Positions 1-13,098 of a stretch of DNA of 64,000 nucleotides are shown here, in pieces. This stretch comes from Rutidosis leptorrhynchoides (lineage: Eukaryota; Streptophyta; Magnoliopsida; Asterales; Asteraceae), in NCBI RefSeq assembly GCF_046630445.1, contig NC_092334.1:189602501-189666500 (forward strand). The letters are read 5' to 3'. Numbering within the stretch: the first letter of the stretch is position 1; the number at the start of each line of letters is the position of its first letter. A program made the translations under genes and the position numbers. Below the pieces are notes generated by a model, which saw only the letters and a list, made by a program, of their open reading frames with translations, did not search any database and was not told the DNA's origin.

Positions 1-1399
1 CGTATATATTTATATTTATATTTTAATTTTAATTTTAATTTTAATTTTAATTTTAATCCTAATAATAAGGGTATGTTAGCGAAAGTTGTAAGGGTGTAAG
101 TCGAAATTCTGTCCGTGTAACGCTACGCTATTTTTAATCATTGTAAGTTATGTTCAACCTTTTTAATTTAATGTCTCGTAGCTAAGTTATTATTATGCTT
201 ATTTAATCCGAAGTAATCATGATGTTGGGCTAATTACTAAAATTGGGTAATTGGGCTTTGTACCATAATTGGAGTTTGGACAAAAGAACGACACTTGTGG
301 AAATTAGACTATGGGCTATTAATGGGCTTTATATTTGTTTAACTAAATGATAGTTTGTTAATGTTAATATAAAGATTTACAATTGGGCGTCCCTATAAAT
401 TACCATATACACTCGATCGGACACGATGGGCGGGGTATTTATATGTACGAATAATCGTTCATTTAACTGGACACGGGAATGGATTAATAGCCACTAGAAT
501 AATTAAAACAGGGGTGAAATTATGTACAAGGACACTTGGTATAATTGATAACAAAATATTAAAACCTTGGGTTACACTCAGTTGACATCCTGGTGTAATT
601 ATTAAACAAAGTATTAAAATCTTGTTACAGTTTAAGTCCCCAATTAGTTGGAATATTTAACTTCGGGTATAAGGATAATTTGACGAGGACACTCGCACTT
701 TATATTTATGACTGATGGACTGTTATGGACAAAAACCAGACGGACATATTAAATAATCCAGGACAAAGGACAATTAACCCATGTGCATAAAACTAAAATC
801 AACACGTCAAACATCATGGTTACGGAAGTTTAAATAAGCATAATTCTTTTATTTCATATTTAATTTCCTTTATTTTATATTTAATTGCACTTCTAATTAT
901 CGAATTTTTATTGTTATTGTATTTAATTGCACTTTTAATTATCGTACTTTTTAATTATCGCAAGTTTATTTTATCGCACTTTTATTATTCGCAATTTCAT
1001 TATCGTTATTTACTTTACGCTTTAAATTAAGTCTTGTATTTATTTATTATTTTACATTTGGTTTTAACTGCGACTAAAGTTTTTAAATCGACAAACCGGT
1101 CATTAAACGGTAAAAACCCCCCTTTATAATAATAATATTACTTATATATATTTGTATTTTTATAAAAGTAAACTAATATAGCGTTAAGCTTTGTTTAAAG
1201 ATTTTCCCTGTGGAACGAACCGGACTTACTAAAAACTACACTACTGTACGATTAGGTACACTGCCTATAAGTGTTGTAGCAAGGTTTAAGTATATCCATT
1301 CTCTAAATAAATAAATATCTTGTGTAAAATTGTATCGTATTTAATAGTATTTCGTGCTAAAAATTAATAGTATTTTATACCCTTTAGCTTTAACTATCA
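1..1399. mobile_element. Probable LTR fragment of another Gypsy-type element
   Basis: AT-rich, no credible ORF. The block breaks off exactly where sequence homologous to the right LTR of the flanking element begins (1400 matches about 8452), and its last bases are CA, as expected for an LTR end. A stretch around 1203-1300 (CCCTGTGGAACGAACC followed by ACTACACTACTGTACG) resembles what I know from ends of plant Tat/Athila LTR elements. Inference: the right part of an LTR, solo or not, inserted in the older LTR; its left end lies outside the window. Clade assignment is weak. Confidence 0.35.
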
Positions 1400-3006
<1,607 letters not shown>

Positions 3007-3010
3007 GAAA

Positions 3011-3022
3011 TGGTATCAGAGC
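3011..3022 (+). promoter_or_regulatory. Primer-binding site of RE1
   Basis: TGGTATCAGAGC, complementary to the 3' end of plant initiator Met-tRNA, four bases after the LTR end. It fixes the plus orientation of the element and the 5' LTR boundary. Confidence 0.9.
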
Positions 3023-3805
3023 GGTTTGTTGTAGAAAACCAGGATTGCATTTTATGTGTGCCTTACACAATTGGGTACCTTAGCAATGTAGGACTACAAC
3101 TTTCCTTGACCATAGTGTCTTTAATTGTTGCCTTTAATTGATAAATGCTACACTATACCTTAGAAACTATGCTTATTAAATTCTTTAATCTTCCTTAGAA
3201 TGCCAAGCCAATCTAAGAACTCAGCTCACTCTCCTAAGTACTATCCAATTCAGCCATCACATTTAAATGCGACACCATAATTTCTGAAATTCTCGACATT
3301 CCTTTATCATCTATCATGGTTTTGCGTATTACATATGTATTACATGAAATGTTATCCATGATTTTTGAAATCTCTACTATTCATATTCATTACTTTCAAA
3401 ATCTTTACTTTCTCGTTATTTTTGATCATTGAATTTTCTTGACGGATGGCGTCTACGTAACTCTAGAATGGAAGGGTTTGGATTACCGATTTAAAGGATC
3501 CTATAGCTCAAGCCCTAGACCTGAATAGGCCATTACGAATTGAAAGTCTTTAATCAAAAGATTATCTGATTACATACTTATCATTTTTTTCTCGACACGC
3601 CATACTTCAAATATTGCATAAATGGAGTATAGACAAATCATATCTTATCATATCTATCCCAATAGACTTTGTCTAACACTTTTTCTAAATTTTCTCCGTA
3701 AATTACGTAAATATTTTTGCTATTTATACGTATTCGAGGAGACAAATATATCATTCAGTATTCAACACCCATTCATAACAAAAATCCTTTATCCGATCAC
3801 ATAAT

Positions 3806-4198
3806 ATGGATATCTCACTTGATTCCTCGAGCTCCACAGGCAGCGTAACCGGAACGAATGAACCAGTCAGTCATCATCTTTTCTGGATGAATTGGTGATG
3901 GGTTCGTAGTCAACTTAATCAATGGAGGCGAGAAGAAGGAGATCCCTTTCACCAATCAAATTGTCCTATTGGTGAAGAACCTGAAGAACTTACCGGAGAA
4001 CCAATCCGAAACACCATTTTCACCCTCATTTCTAGGATATCCCGCCACAAATATATAATATCTAGAATTCTAGATCTTATTCATCCCCTTGTCCGAACCG
4101 CCAATCATCCCGGAATAATAGAAGAAGTCAACGAGCTTCGCGCTCGAGTAGTGGCTCTGGAGAATATGGTGCAAAATCTAAGAGCATCAGCAGCATAA
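3806..4198 (+). pseudogene. Orphan ORF (ORF0-like) of RE1, one in-frame stop
   Basis: Reading from the ATG at 3806, one frame stays open to a TAA at 4196-4198 (131 codons) except for a TGA inside the segment HHLFWMNW-stop-WVR. It aligns along most of its length with the intact 148-residue minus-strand ORF at 43318-43764 in RE2: shared HLFWMNW, EEGDPF, GEP.RNTIF.LISR, IEEVNELRA and LENMVQ. The Ser/Asp-rich N terminus of RE2 is shorter here. The family is unknown to me: no zinc knuckle, protease or polymerase motif. Its place, first ORF after the primer site, suggests an element protein rather than a host gene. The C-terminal part is heptad-like (EEVNELRARVVALENMV) and could form a short coiled coil. 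Confidence 0.65.
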
Positions 4199-4404
4199 CC
4201 AGTACCGACAGCACCACCAGTATCAGCAACATCAACATCAGTACCAACAACTACATCCGCATCTCATGCCTCAACATCACACTCAGTACCTCAAACATCA
4301 ACATCATACGCCCCATAGATACCAAGGAATATTAGTAATAATGAGTTAAGATGTATTGACTCATTCTTCGTGAAGAATTTTATATGTATATGTATGTATG
4401 TATG

Positions 4405-5283
<879 letters not shown>

Positions 5284-5515
5284 AGATTCGTTAACCCTAA
5301 TAATGCTGATGAAGCAGCAAAAGCTGTAGATGGTCTTAATAACCAGAAGCTTGATAATAAAGAATTGTGTGTTGGAAAAGCTCAAAAGAAAATCTGGTAT
5401 TGAGAAACGGATTGAGCAAAATATGAAGGAAGCTGTGGACAAATCCCAAGGACTAAACCTATAACCAAAGAATCTAGGTGATTCGATTTCTGAAGGAAAT
5501 CACAGAAGATCTTTT
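5284..5515 (+). pseudogene. Captured poly(A)-binding protein fragment (RRM3 end, linker, RRM4 start)
   Basis: From 5284 the frame reads RFVNPNNADEAAKAV, then LNNQKLDNKEL and VGKAQKK, the RNP1-to-end part of RRM3 in plant cytoplasmic poly(A)-binding proteins. A TGA at 5401-5403 and a one-base shift follow; from 5402 the next frame reads EKRIEQNMKEAVDKSQGLNL, the PABP linker, then (after a TAA) KNLGDSIS, the start of RRM4. PABP binds poly(A) tails through four RRMs in the cytoplasm; this piece covers only about 75 residues. No intron is visible, so capture from mRNA is plausible. A second decayed copy lies in RE2 at 41882-42058 (minus). It is a relic here, not a working gene. The identification rests on remembered family consensus. 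Confidence 0.75.
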
Positions 5516-6715
5516 TACGCATTCTAAATCTTTAAAGAAGAATTTCCATCATTATCCTTCGATTTTAAATATTTTCATACTCTTCGTTATAAATATCCTC
5601 GATATTTCTGAAGATATCTTCATAACGATTCTTGTACATAATTAATTATCTCTTTGCGATATCTTTATTACATCATAAAGGAAACAGTTTAAGTTTCTAT
5701 ATTTTGTATAATTCAAGTTTAAATTATAAATGTTTTGAAGAAGTGTTGGGAATTGAAGCATGAGTTAGTATAATATAATGACATCAGGCCAACGTGATTA
5801 TATTACAGTAAGTCATGCTAAGTTTCTAATTGAAGATGATGATTCATAGACTTTATAATCATCATTTGCCATGTTACACGACTCTTACATTCTACCTAAT
5901 CTCTAAACATATCAAGAACATATATTCTTGATAGTTTCATCCTCAGTAATTATGGTAATGTAACAAATCAAATCATGATATTACATTCCTTCCTGCTTAG
6001 AACATTAGGTTCATTTGAAACTTCATACCTACGAATTCTGGACCATTACTCGCTTTACTTAAAGTCGAGAAGATAAAACAAGAGCATAGAGCTCTAACAT
6101 ATAAGGGAAAATATAAAGCCTGATAACAACACGGAAATTACAAATCGTGTATATCAATACGTATTGCAACGTAAAGACATGGGAGAATTAAAAACATTAT
6201 AACCCCAAGGGAATAGTAGAAGAAAACAAATTCCTCTGGTGGTAAATGAAAAAGAAGAATGACTGTATATATGGTCAATATAATAATAAGGATCAATACA
6301 GGATTGAGCATATTAACAAATCTTTTGGAAGTATGAATTGAGGAAGAAAGTATAGAAGTGGTGAAGATAATGAAACAGAAGAAGCTAATTTATATCGAAA
6401 TTCCAGACACAGCAATCGAGACAATTTACCGCATTTAATCAAAGAAAATCCCAATTTCCTTAATTACCGGAGAATCAAATCTTATAGATTACGAAGATTT
6501 CCTTTAATCCCTTGAATTCTGGAAATCAATCGTGACTACGTCAAAAGTTAAAGCAAACAGATATTTCTTCATTTCAATCTTTTACGATAGCTTCGTTTAT
6601 ACTCTTCCTGTAATCGAATCGTTTTATCTATATTACTCGATAGTGATAAAACTCTATTTATCAACTCATATTCGTCACGAAAACATTTTTATTGTTAGCC
6701 ATGATGACCACAAGC
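5516..6715 (+). other. RE1 interior, no recognisable gene
   Basis: About 1.2 kb of element sequence. Parts (for example 5752-5930) are homologous to RE2 around 41400-41590 on the minus strand, so it belongs to the shared ancestral interior. The ORF at 6532-6741 has a diverged counterpart at 40570-40863 (minus): both contain LYLSTHIRHENIFIVSHDD and run into the polypurine block. That ORF could be a remnant of a coding region, but I do not recognise it. Confidence 0.5.
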
Positions 6716-6752
6716 AAATTTCGGGACGAAATTTATTTTAACGGGTAGGTAC
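6716..6752 (+). promoter_or_regulatory. Polypurine/3' LTR junction block of RE1
   Basis: TTTCGGGACGAAATTTATTT followed by TAACGGGTAGGTAC directly before the right LTR. Nearly the same block precedes the 3' LTR of the chromovirus (21473-21509) and of RE2 (40566-40602, minus). By position it is the plus-strand priming region. Confidence 0.75.
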
Positions 6753-6943
6753 TATAAGAACCCGGAAATTTCCGACTAAATTTAAACCTAACTTTTATGA
6801 AATACCAACAATTCACGAACAGTTATTTGTAAATAATAATACATTAGTATTAATTAATATTATTAATATAATATTTAACAATATTATCATTATCATTTAC
6901 AATTAACATTATCAGTATTATCATTTTTATTAATATGAATTTG

Positions 6944-6974
<31 letters not shown>

Positions 6975-7270
6975 CTAATATTTTTATTAGTATAGTTATA
7001 CTTATCATCATTATCATTAATATAATTACTAATATATTATTAATATTAATATCATTATTATTAATACTTAACATTTAAATTAATATAATGAAATATCATT
7101 ATTATTAATAACATTTTATAACGATTATTATTATTATTGTTAGAATATTAATGTCATTATTTTTTTTACTAATATCATTATTAATATTATTAGTATTGTA
7201 ATTATTACTAAAATTATTAAAATTATTATAAATAACATTAGTATTATCAACATTATTTTTGTTATTATAA

Positions 7271-7324
<54 letters not shown>
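7271..7324. repeat. (ATT)n microsatellite
   Basis: Uninterrupted ATT units within a 700 bp region of ATT/ATTA-rich simple sequence in the RE1 right LTR. Confidence 0.9.
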
Positions 7325-7326
<2 letters not shown>

Positions 7327-8375
7327 ATTTTCATTAATAATACCTATTTAATTAATACCTAATTAATTAATAATTAATTAATATACCTAATAATACCTAA
7401 TTAATTAATAATTAATATTTTTTATTATTATTATTATTAATATTTTCATTAATATTTTTATTATTAATTCTATTATTATTAAAAGTATTATTATTTTATA
7501 AATATTAATTATTAATTAATTAGGTATTATTAGGTATCTGATTTTTAATTTTATTATCTGATCATGATCCAGCTTTATATTTTTATACCAGATATTGTAT
7601 CCATCTCAATCTACTTTTGGTATTTTTTTTATATCTTCTCCTCCTAAATTAGAAATTTCGTCGCCATTTTTTTTATATTCAAATCGTGGTTATTTTTTTT
7701 ATTTTCTTTACTGGTTTTGCTTTTGATCTATAATGATCGAGCTTTTATTTTTCTTGTTATAAAATCAGTTGGTTTTCATTATCAATAGGTATACAAAACG
7801 AATCCATAATAGAAATTAATATTTATTTTTTTTCTTCTTTCGATAACCTCTGTTCTTCTTCCATTTTCCAAAAACTCAAATTCGAAACCCTTTTCAAAAT
7901 CTAAAAATGCAGTGTTGTTAGGAATCCTATACTCAATCTATCCCAATTCATTATATCGAGTCTTAATTTTCGAGTCAAAGTTATTTTTTTAAAAAGTCAA
8001 CCAAAGTGTTCATTGAAAAATTCGAATTCATTATGTTGTTTCTGGTTCAATTAATGATTCATAAAGATTCTGTGGATCATTTGCAACACAATTCGTGTTG
8101 TAATCTTTGTATAAAACCTTCCAAAAATTAAAAGCAATTATTGAGTTCATATTATTATTTTTTTCGAGTACCAGCTATTCTGTTTCTATATTTTCTTTTC
8201 GTTTGTTTAGTGTTTGTTAATGAAAAGATGTTTCAATTATATATTTTAAATAAAACCTGCGGTTATGAATAATTAAAAGACCAGTCGATCGTGTTTTGGC
8301 CAAATTGATAATGAAGAAGAAGAAAGAATAGAAAACGAATAAGGGATATATATAAATGAGTTGTAATATTAATCA

Positions 8376-8456
8376 GAAAAACAAGATCAGTTGGATGGTT
8401 AAGGGGTGTTTTGGGTTTACAAGAGGTCACGGGTTCGAGCCCCGTCTTGGGCATTT
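8376..8456 (+). mobile_element. tRNA-derived SINE head
   Basis: GGTTCGAGCCCCG at about 8430 is a good Pol III B box, and TTGGATGGTTAAGGGG at about 8391 is an A-box-like element at the usual distance. The cloverleaf is not complete enough for a tRNA gene. It ends in GGGCATTTTTT. The minus-strand 'protein' here (TGLEPVTS...) is the well-known artefact of translating such tRNA-like sequence. It sits in the RE1 right LTR; the left LTR is broken just at the T-rich tail of this unit, so an allelic test is not possible inside the window. Confidence 0.55.
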
Positions 8457-8493
8457 TTTAAGAAAAGCTTTTCAAGGTAGTTTTCCATTTCTA

Positions 8494-8613
<120 letters not shown>

Positions 8614-8882
8614 CTTTATTATTATTATTACTAATGTTATTATAATTATTGTTATTATAATTATTGTTACTAGTATTAAAGTATTATTATCAAAATTATT
8701 ATCTTCATTAAAAACTACTACTATCATAATTATTATTATCAACATAAGTATTATTATTATAATTATTAACATTATCATTTTTATTATTAAATACTATCAT
8801 TAGTAGTAATTGGTATTATTAAAAATTATTATCATTATTATCATTTTTACAAAAATTAACATTTTTGCTATCATTAAAACTA

Positions 8883-8952
<70 letters not shown>

Positions 8953-10140
8953 TTTACTACTAGTATCATTATTATTATTATTTCTATTATGACTATTATA
9001 TCAGTGTTGTTATTATTAATATTATCATTATAATCAAATACAACTTTTAGCTACTATTATTAATAGTATTTTACCAAATAAATATTATGTATATATTTAT
9101 AGGTAATATTACATAAAAGTATGTAATAATCACATTAACAATTTTTATATAAATATTCAAATATAACTATATTCAAATATGACAAGTTAGATATTTTAAT
9201 ATAATACTAATCAAATATATATGTATATATATATTAACATAACCATATAAATATTAATCATTTTTGTATAAACAAATTAAATATATAAGATATATAAATT
9301 AAGATACAATATATAAACTTATTCAATTACGAGTATATGTGTTAATATATATACTTGATATAGGTTCGTGATTCCAAGGTCAACTCTGCACTTGTTCAGT
9401 GCCATTCTATGCATATTTACTACAAACTATCGTATCGTATCGTGAGTTTTCATAGCTCCCTTTTTATCTATATTTTTGGGCTGAGAATACATGTACTATT
9501 TTTATAAATGATAGACACAAGTACAAACTATTATGCAACCAACATAAGTATTTTTATTGTGTTCATTTGAAAAATGCCAATCCCTGCTTTGTAATATCAT
9601 TAATTGCTAGATGAACTAAAGTGGCAAACAGAATTATTATAGATAGCGCTATTGGGAGTAACGTCCCGCACTGTTGACCTCAGGTCAATTGGTGGTATAA
9701 TATTGATCTCGACAATTACATATGTATTGTTACGGGGTAAAATCGTTTAGCTTTGATATTATACGCTCATGGCATACTTTTGATATACATGATATATCAT
9801 CTTTTATTATATTAAATCTTGTGATCTATTACTGAAATCATTATTTATGACAAACCTATGAACGCACTCAACCTCGTGTTGACTTTTTAAGCATGTTTAT
9901 TCTCAGGTACTTAAGCTGTATATCTGCTGCTTTGATGATGATTTCTTGCCATGCTTGGAGTTTTCATGCATTACTTACCAATTCATGTAAAAACATTTAA
10001 TGCTTTAAATACAATGTAATCTATTTATCTTCCACTGCAAAACTCAATAAAACGTTTCATATAGAGTCGTTCTCGTTTATACAACTGTGATTTGATATAA
10101 TTAGTCACAAATACCCCATGCCCTTTTTGGGGGTGTGACA

Positions 10141-11542
10141 TCCAGTGCGTCTACCGGTTCGTCGACTTGTTCGTCTATCAGTTGCATATTTCCTGTCGTG
10201 TCATGATGTTCTGTCGGTTCATGATGTTCTGGTGTTGAAACTGTTTCATGTGAAGTTTCATGTGTTCCATTTTTTTCTCTTTCCACCACCACCCTTTGCA
10301 CCTCCTTAACCACAAGTGCCTGTACCTTTTCCATTGTTACGAATTGGTCTCCCTTTTGTTGCTTACCGAATTTGCTATATCCTAGCATGCTACTAACACC
10401 TCTGGTTCTACCGCCGTGTTCTTTCCCCACATTAACTAACAAGGCATCCCCTCCTTGTTTATCTGTCTTAACCTGGAACAAAAAAACACGAAAATTAATC
10501 GATTATAAAACAATTCTAGGTTAATAAGGCTATAAAAACAATTTAAAGTATATTACAATTTTATCTACAAGGGACACATTCGTATCTGGAATTATTGGCC
10601 TCTTCGTTTCTTTCGTTCGCTTCATCCTGCCGAGTACATAATTCCTTGCAGCAGGATTGGAGATATCGTGGTATACTGTACGCTTTTCAGGATCATTTTT
10701 CTCCATATCCCATTCTTCTTGATGGCCTCGATAACATGAACGACCTACACAGGCGTAATTATCTTTTGGTTGTTTCAAGGCGTTTTCTCTGCCTTTTTCT
10801 CGTAATTCCTTTCCAATTTACATGGGATTAAAAACCACATTAGTTTCCATCAATTTAAAAATGTAATTCCATACATGTTTAAAAGGAAATGAATAACACT
10901 AACCCTTTTTGCTGGTGTATCTTCAAGTTCACAAAATTTTCTCCATTTTGCTGCAGTTATGAAACCATAATTCGGACATTGTTCATAAGGAAGCTTGCCT
11001 TTAACCATATACATTCTTAACTTGGCCCTGAATCTCTTAAAAGCCATGTTGCAATGATGAAGCATTTGTTTCTTCGCAAAATCATCTTTGATAAAATGAT
11101 GTTCCTGTAAATGTTGTTACATATATAATTAAACATTAGTTTAATAAATTCGGATATCTTTATGAAACAAAATTCTTATAAGTTATGATTTGATACCTTT
11201 ATGTCCAACCATAACGCTTCTTTCTCATCTACAGAAACTACTTTCCAATCATCCTCAATAAAATCAATCCTACGCCTTGTAAGAACACCTATGTTACTTG
11301 AAAATGTAGCTTGATATTTTCCTATCGCGTGCCCAAATTGGTCAAATTCAACCACAAATGGAATCACTGTTTTTTCTTTAAGTTTGTTAACTCCTCGTTT
11401 AGGCCTATTGTTTTGGCTCTGTATACATGAAAAAAATCAATAATAAGAATCTAACAATAATAACAATACTAATACTAATACTTTAACAATACTAGTAGTT
11501 CTAGGTATACATATAATAGAACTAAAATCATACACGTACCAT
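10141..11542 (-). pseudogene. CACTA accessory transposon gene (Transposase_24/TNPA-like), truncated
   Basis: Minus-strand exons with GT-AG borders: a possible start exon ending at 11540 (ATG directly followed by GTACGT), then 11418-11197 (222 nt), 11104-10904 (201 nt), 10808-10557 (252 nt) and 10472 onward until RE1 cuts it at 10141. All complete internal exons are multiples of three, keep phase 0 and have no stop. Landmarks: VEFDQFGHAIG, SSNIGVLTR, DDWKVV, FRAKLRMY, EDTPAKRV, CYRGHQEEWD and KTDKQGGDALL. These match the Ptta/En/Spm (Transposase_24) family as I know it, and align exon by exon with the plus-strand copy at 48587-58655, with two identical exon lengths (201, 252). The 3' end is missing because RE1 inserted. 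No matching transposase or terminus is seen nearby, so this is a fragment of a second CACTA element. Confidence 0.75.
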
Positions 11543-12033
11543 GATGATTTGTGTATAGAACTATGTAATCGCAAAACAACAAAATGATTGACTGACGGTT
11601 TGTAGTAGTGATTTGAAGGAGTTTGGATCAATGCTAGGGTTTGTGAAAATAATACAATAGTAAATGAGACTGGCGGTTTGTTTCAATTATGATCGGAGGT
11701 TGTTTTGTGTCAATTAGTGGTGTCAATTAGGTTGGCGGTCAATTTAAAATTTTCGAGACCAAATGGTGGGAGATTTGGCCATTAAGCTGATTTGATGATG
11801 AAGAAGTTTAGGTATTTTACCTATAGTAAAATATTTCATATTTTTTTAATACTCCGTAATAACTACTTGACCCGGCCCAGGCAAAAATGATCCGGTATTT
11901 TAGAAAATATCTGTTTAAAAAAAAAGGCAATACAAAAAATCCCTCACCTTCTCAAGTACCTCATACGGAGTATCTCTTCACCTGCCACCATCTCTGTACT
12001 TGCAATTGCGATCAACTACAACCATCTCCCGCC
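11543..12033. other. Spacer between CACTA fragment and B3 pseudogene
   Basis: No gene. 11930-12033 is C- and T-rich and precedes an ATG in a plausible 5' leader for the plus-strand B3 gene. 11640-11800 would be the upstream region of the minus-strand CACTA gene. The boundary between transposon and host sequence is not visible. Confidence 0.4.
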
Positions 12034-12913
12034 ATGTCGAGCTCAGGTTAATGTATTTTCTAAAACAAAATTTGTTGTTTATTAACTGTAAGCACCACAA
12101 TAGACATTCATAACAGGGTTTTCCGAAGTTAAAACCTAAAAAATTTAGAACAAACTTTATCATCACATTAATTTATTTTAAATCATTAAAATCAAACAAT
12201 AGATCTACACTTCACCTGTATTTATGTTTTTTTATTTACACCTGAATCGATTTTATCTCACAGTTATGTGCATAGATAATATCAGTGTTTTTCTTTGGAC
12301 TTACACTCATGCAGGTGTGAGTTTGTAAATTTAATGTGTTATACCTTTAAATTCTTACCAAATGTTCATTTATGATATTGCACCTGTATATATTATTTGC
12401 TAATTATCTGCAGATTCCCAACAGGTTACTTAGGGTTTAATTTATGTTACAGCAATATGTATTGTGAACTTTAAAGCTACAATACCAATATAGTTTGCTT
12501 AGGATTGAAAATGATAGCATAAATATTTTATCTAACCATTTTAAATCAAACAATTGATCTGTGATGTAAGTGAGTATTTTGTTCTTTGTTTGCATATAAA
12601 TGAATTGAATCACAAATACAACTGCAAACAATGATGCCTCTACTAGTCAAACACGTGCACTCACCATTGACCAGCTGAATAGAGCTGAAAGGTACAACAT
12701 AAGGAGCACCGTTGATGTCACATACATCTTCTTCGACATACCAAGGGGAACTTTTTGGGTAAGTTAGATACTTTTTTAGAGAAAAAGTTAAACGTATTTG
12801 TGTATATAGCAATGACAAATAATTATGAAATCATTAACAAATAATATGTCAATTTCATTTAGGAACTACCTGAGGACTTTAATCGCATCCGATAACTCGA
12901 GGCTGGCTGCACC
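12034..12913 (+). pseudogene. B3-domain gene, 5' part, disrupted by a solo LTR
   Basis: A possible start ATG lies at 12034 (MSSS, donor GTTAATG). A later exon, open from roughly 12628 to 12758, reads NNDASTSQTRALTIDQLN and ends FFDIPRGTFW at a GTAAGT donor; a 104 nt intron (12759-12862) follows, and the next exon reads ELPEDFNRIR-stop-LEAGCT up to the LTR at 12914. LP.DF......L..GC is the opening of REM-type plant B3 DNA-binding domains. The frame continues after the solo LTR at 28347. The in-frame TAA at 12893-12895 and the insertion mark it as a pseudogene. The 12047-12627 part is a probable intron or undefined short exons. B3 proteins are nuclear transcription factors. Confidence 0.55.
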
Positions 12914-13098
12914 TGTGACGACCAGGAAACTTCTGACCAAATTTAAACTTGATCTTTATATTATTTCAACACGATAAGCAAAGTTTATTAAATTGAAATT
13001 CAAAAATCTTAAACTATGTTCATACATTCATTTAACCTCGACCAAACTTCGACGATTCACGAACCAATATATAATTGAATATGAATATGTATGTATAT

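Noticed and set aside
6850-7334. Minus-strand Ile-rich ORFs resembling membrane peptides
   Set aside because: Products of ATT/ATA simple sequence in the RE1 LTR. The same applies to 8356-8778, 25727-25990, 26443-26682, 26775-27020 and 33312-33620.
8391-8450. Functional tRNA gene
   Set aside because: B box is good but arms do not pair into a full cloverleaf and there is no CCA-end context; SINE head is more likely.
8263-8454. Minus-strand ORF reading TGLEPVTSCKPKT
   Set aside because: Known artefact of translating a tRNA-like SINE head; no further protein signature.
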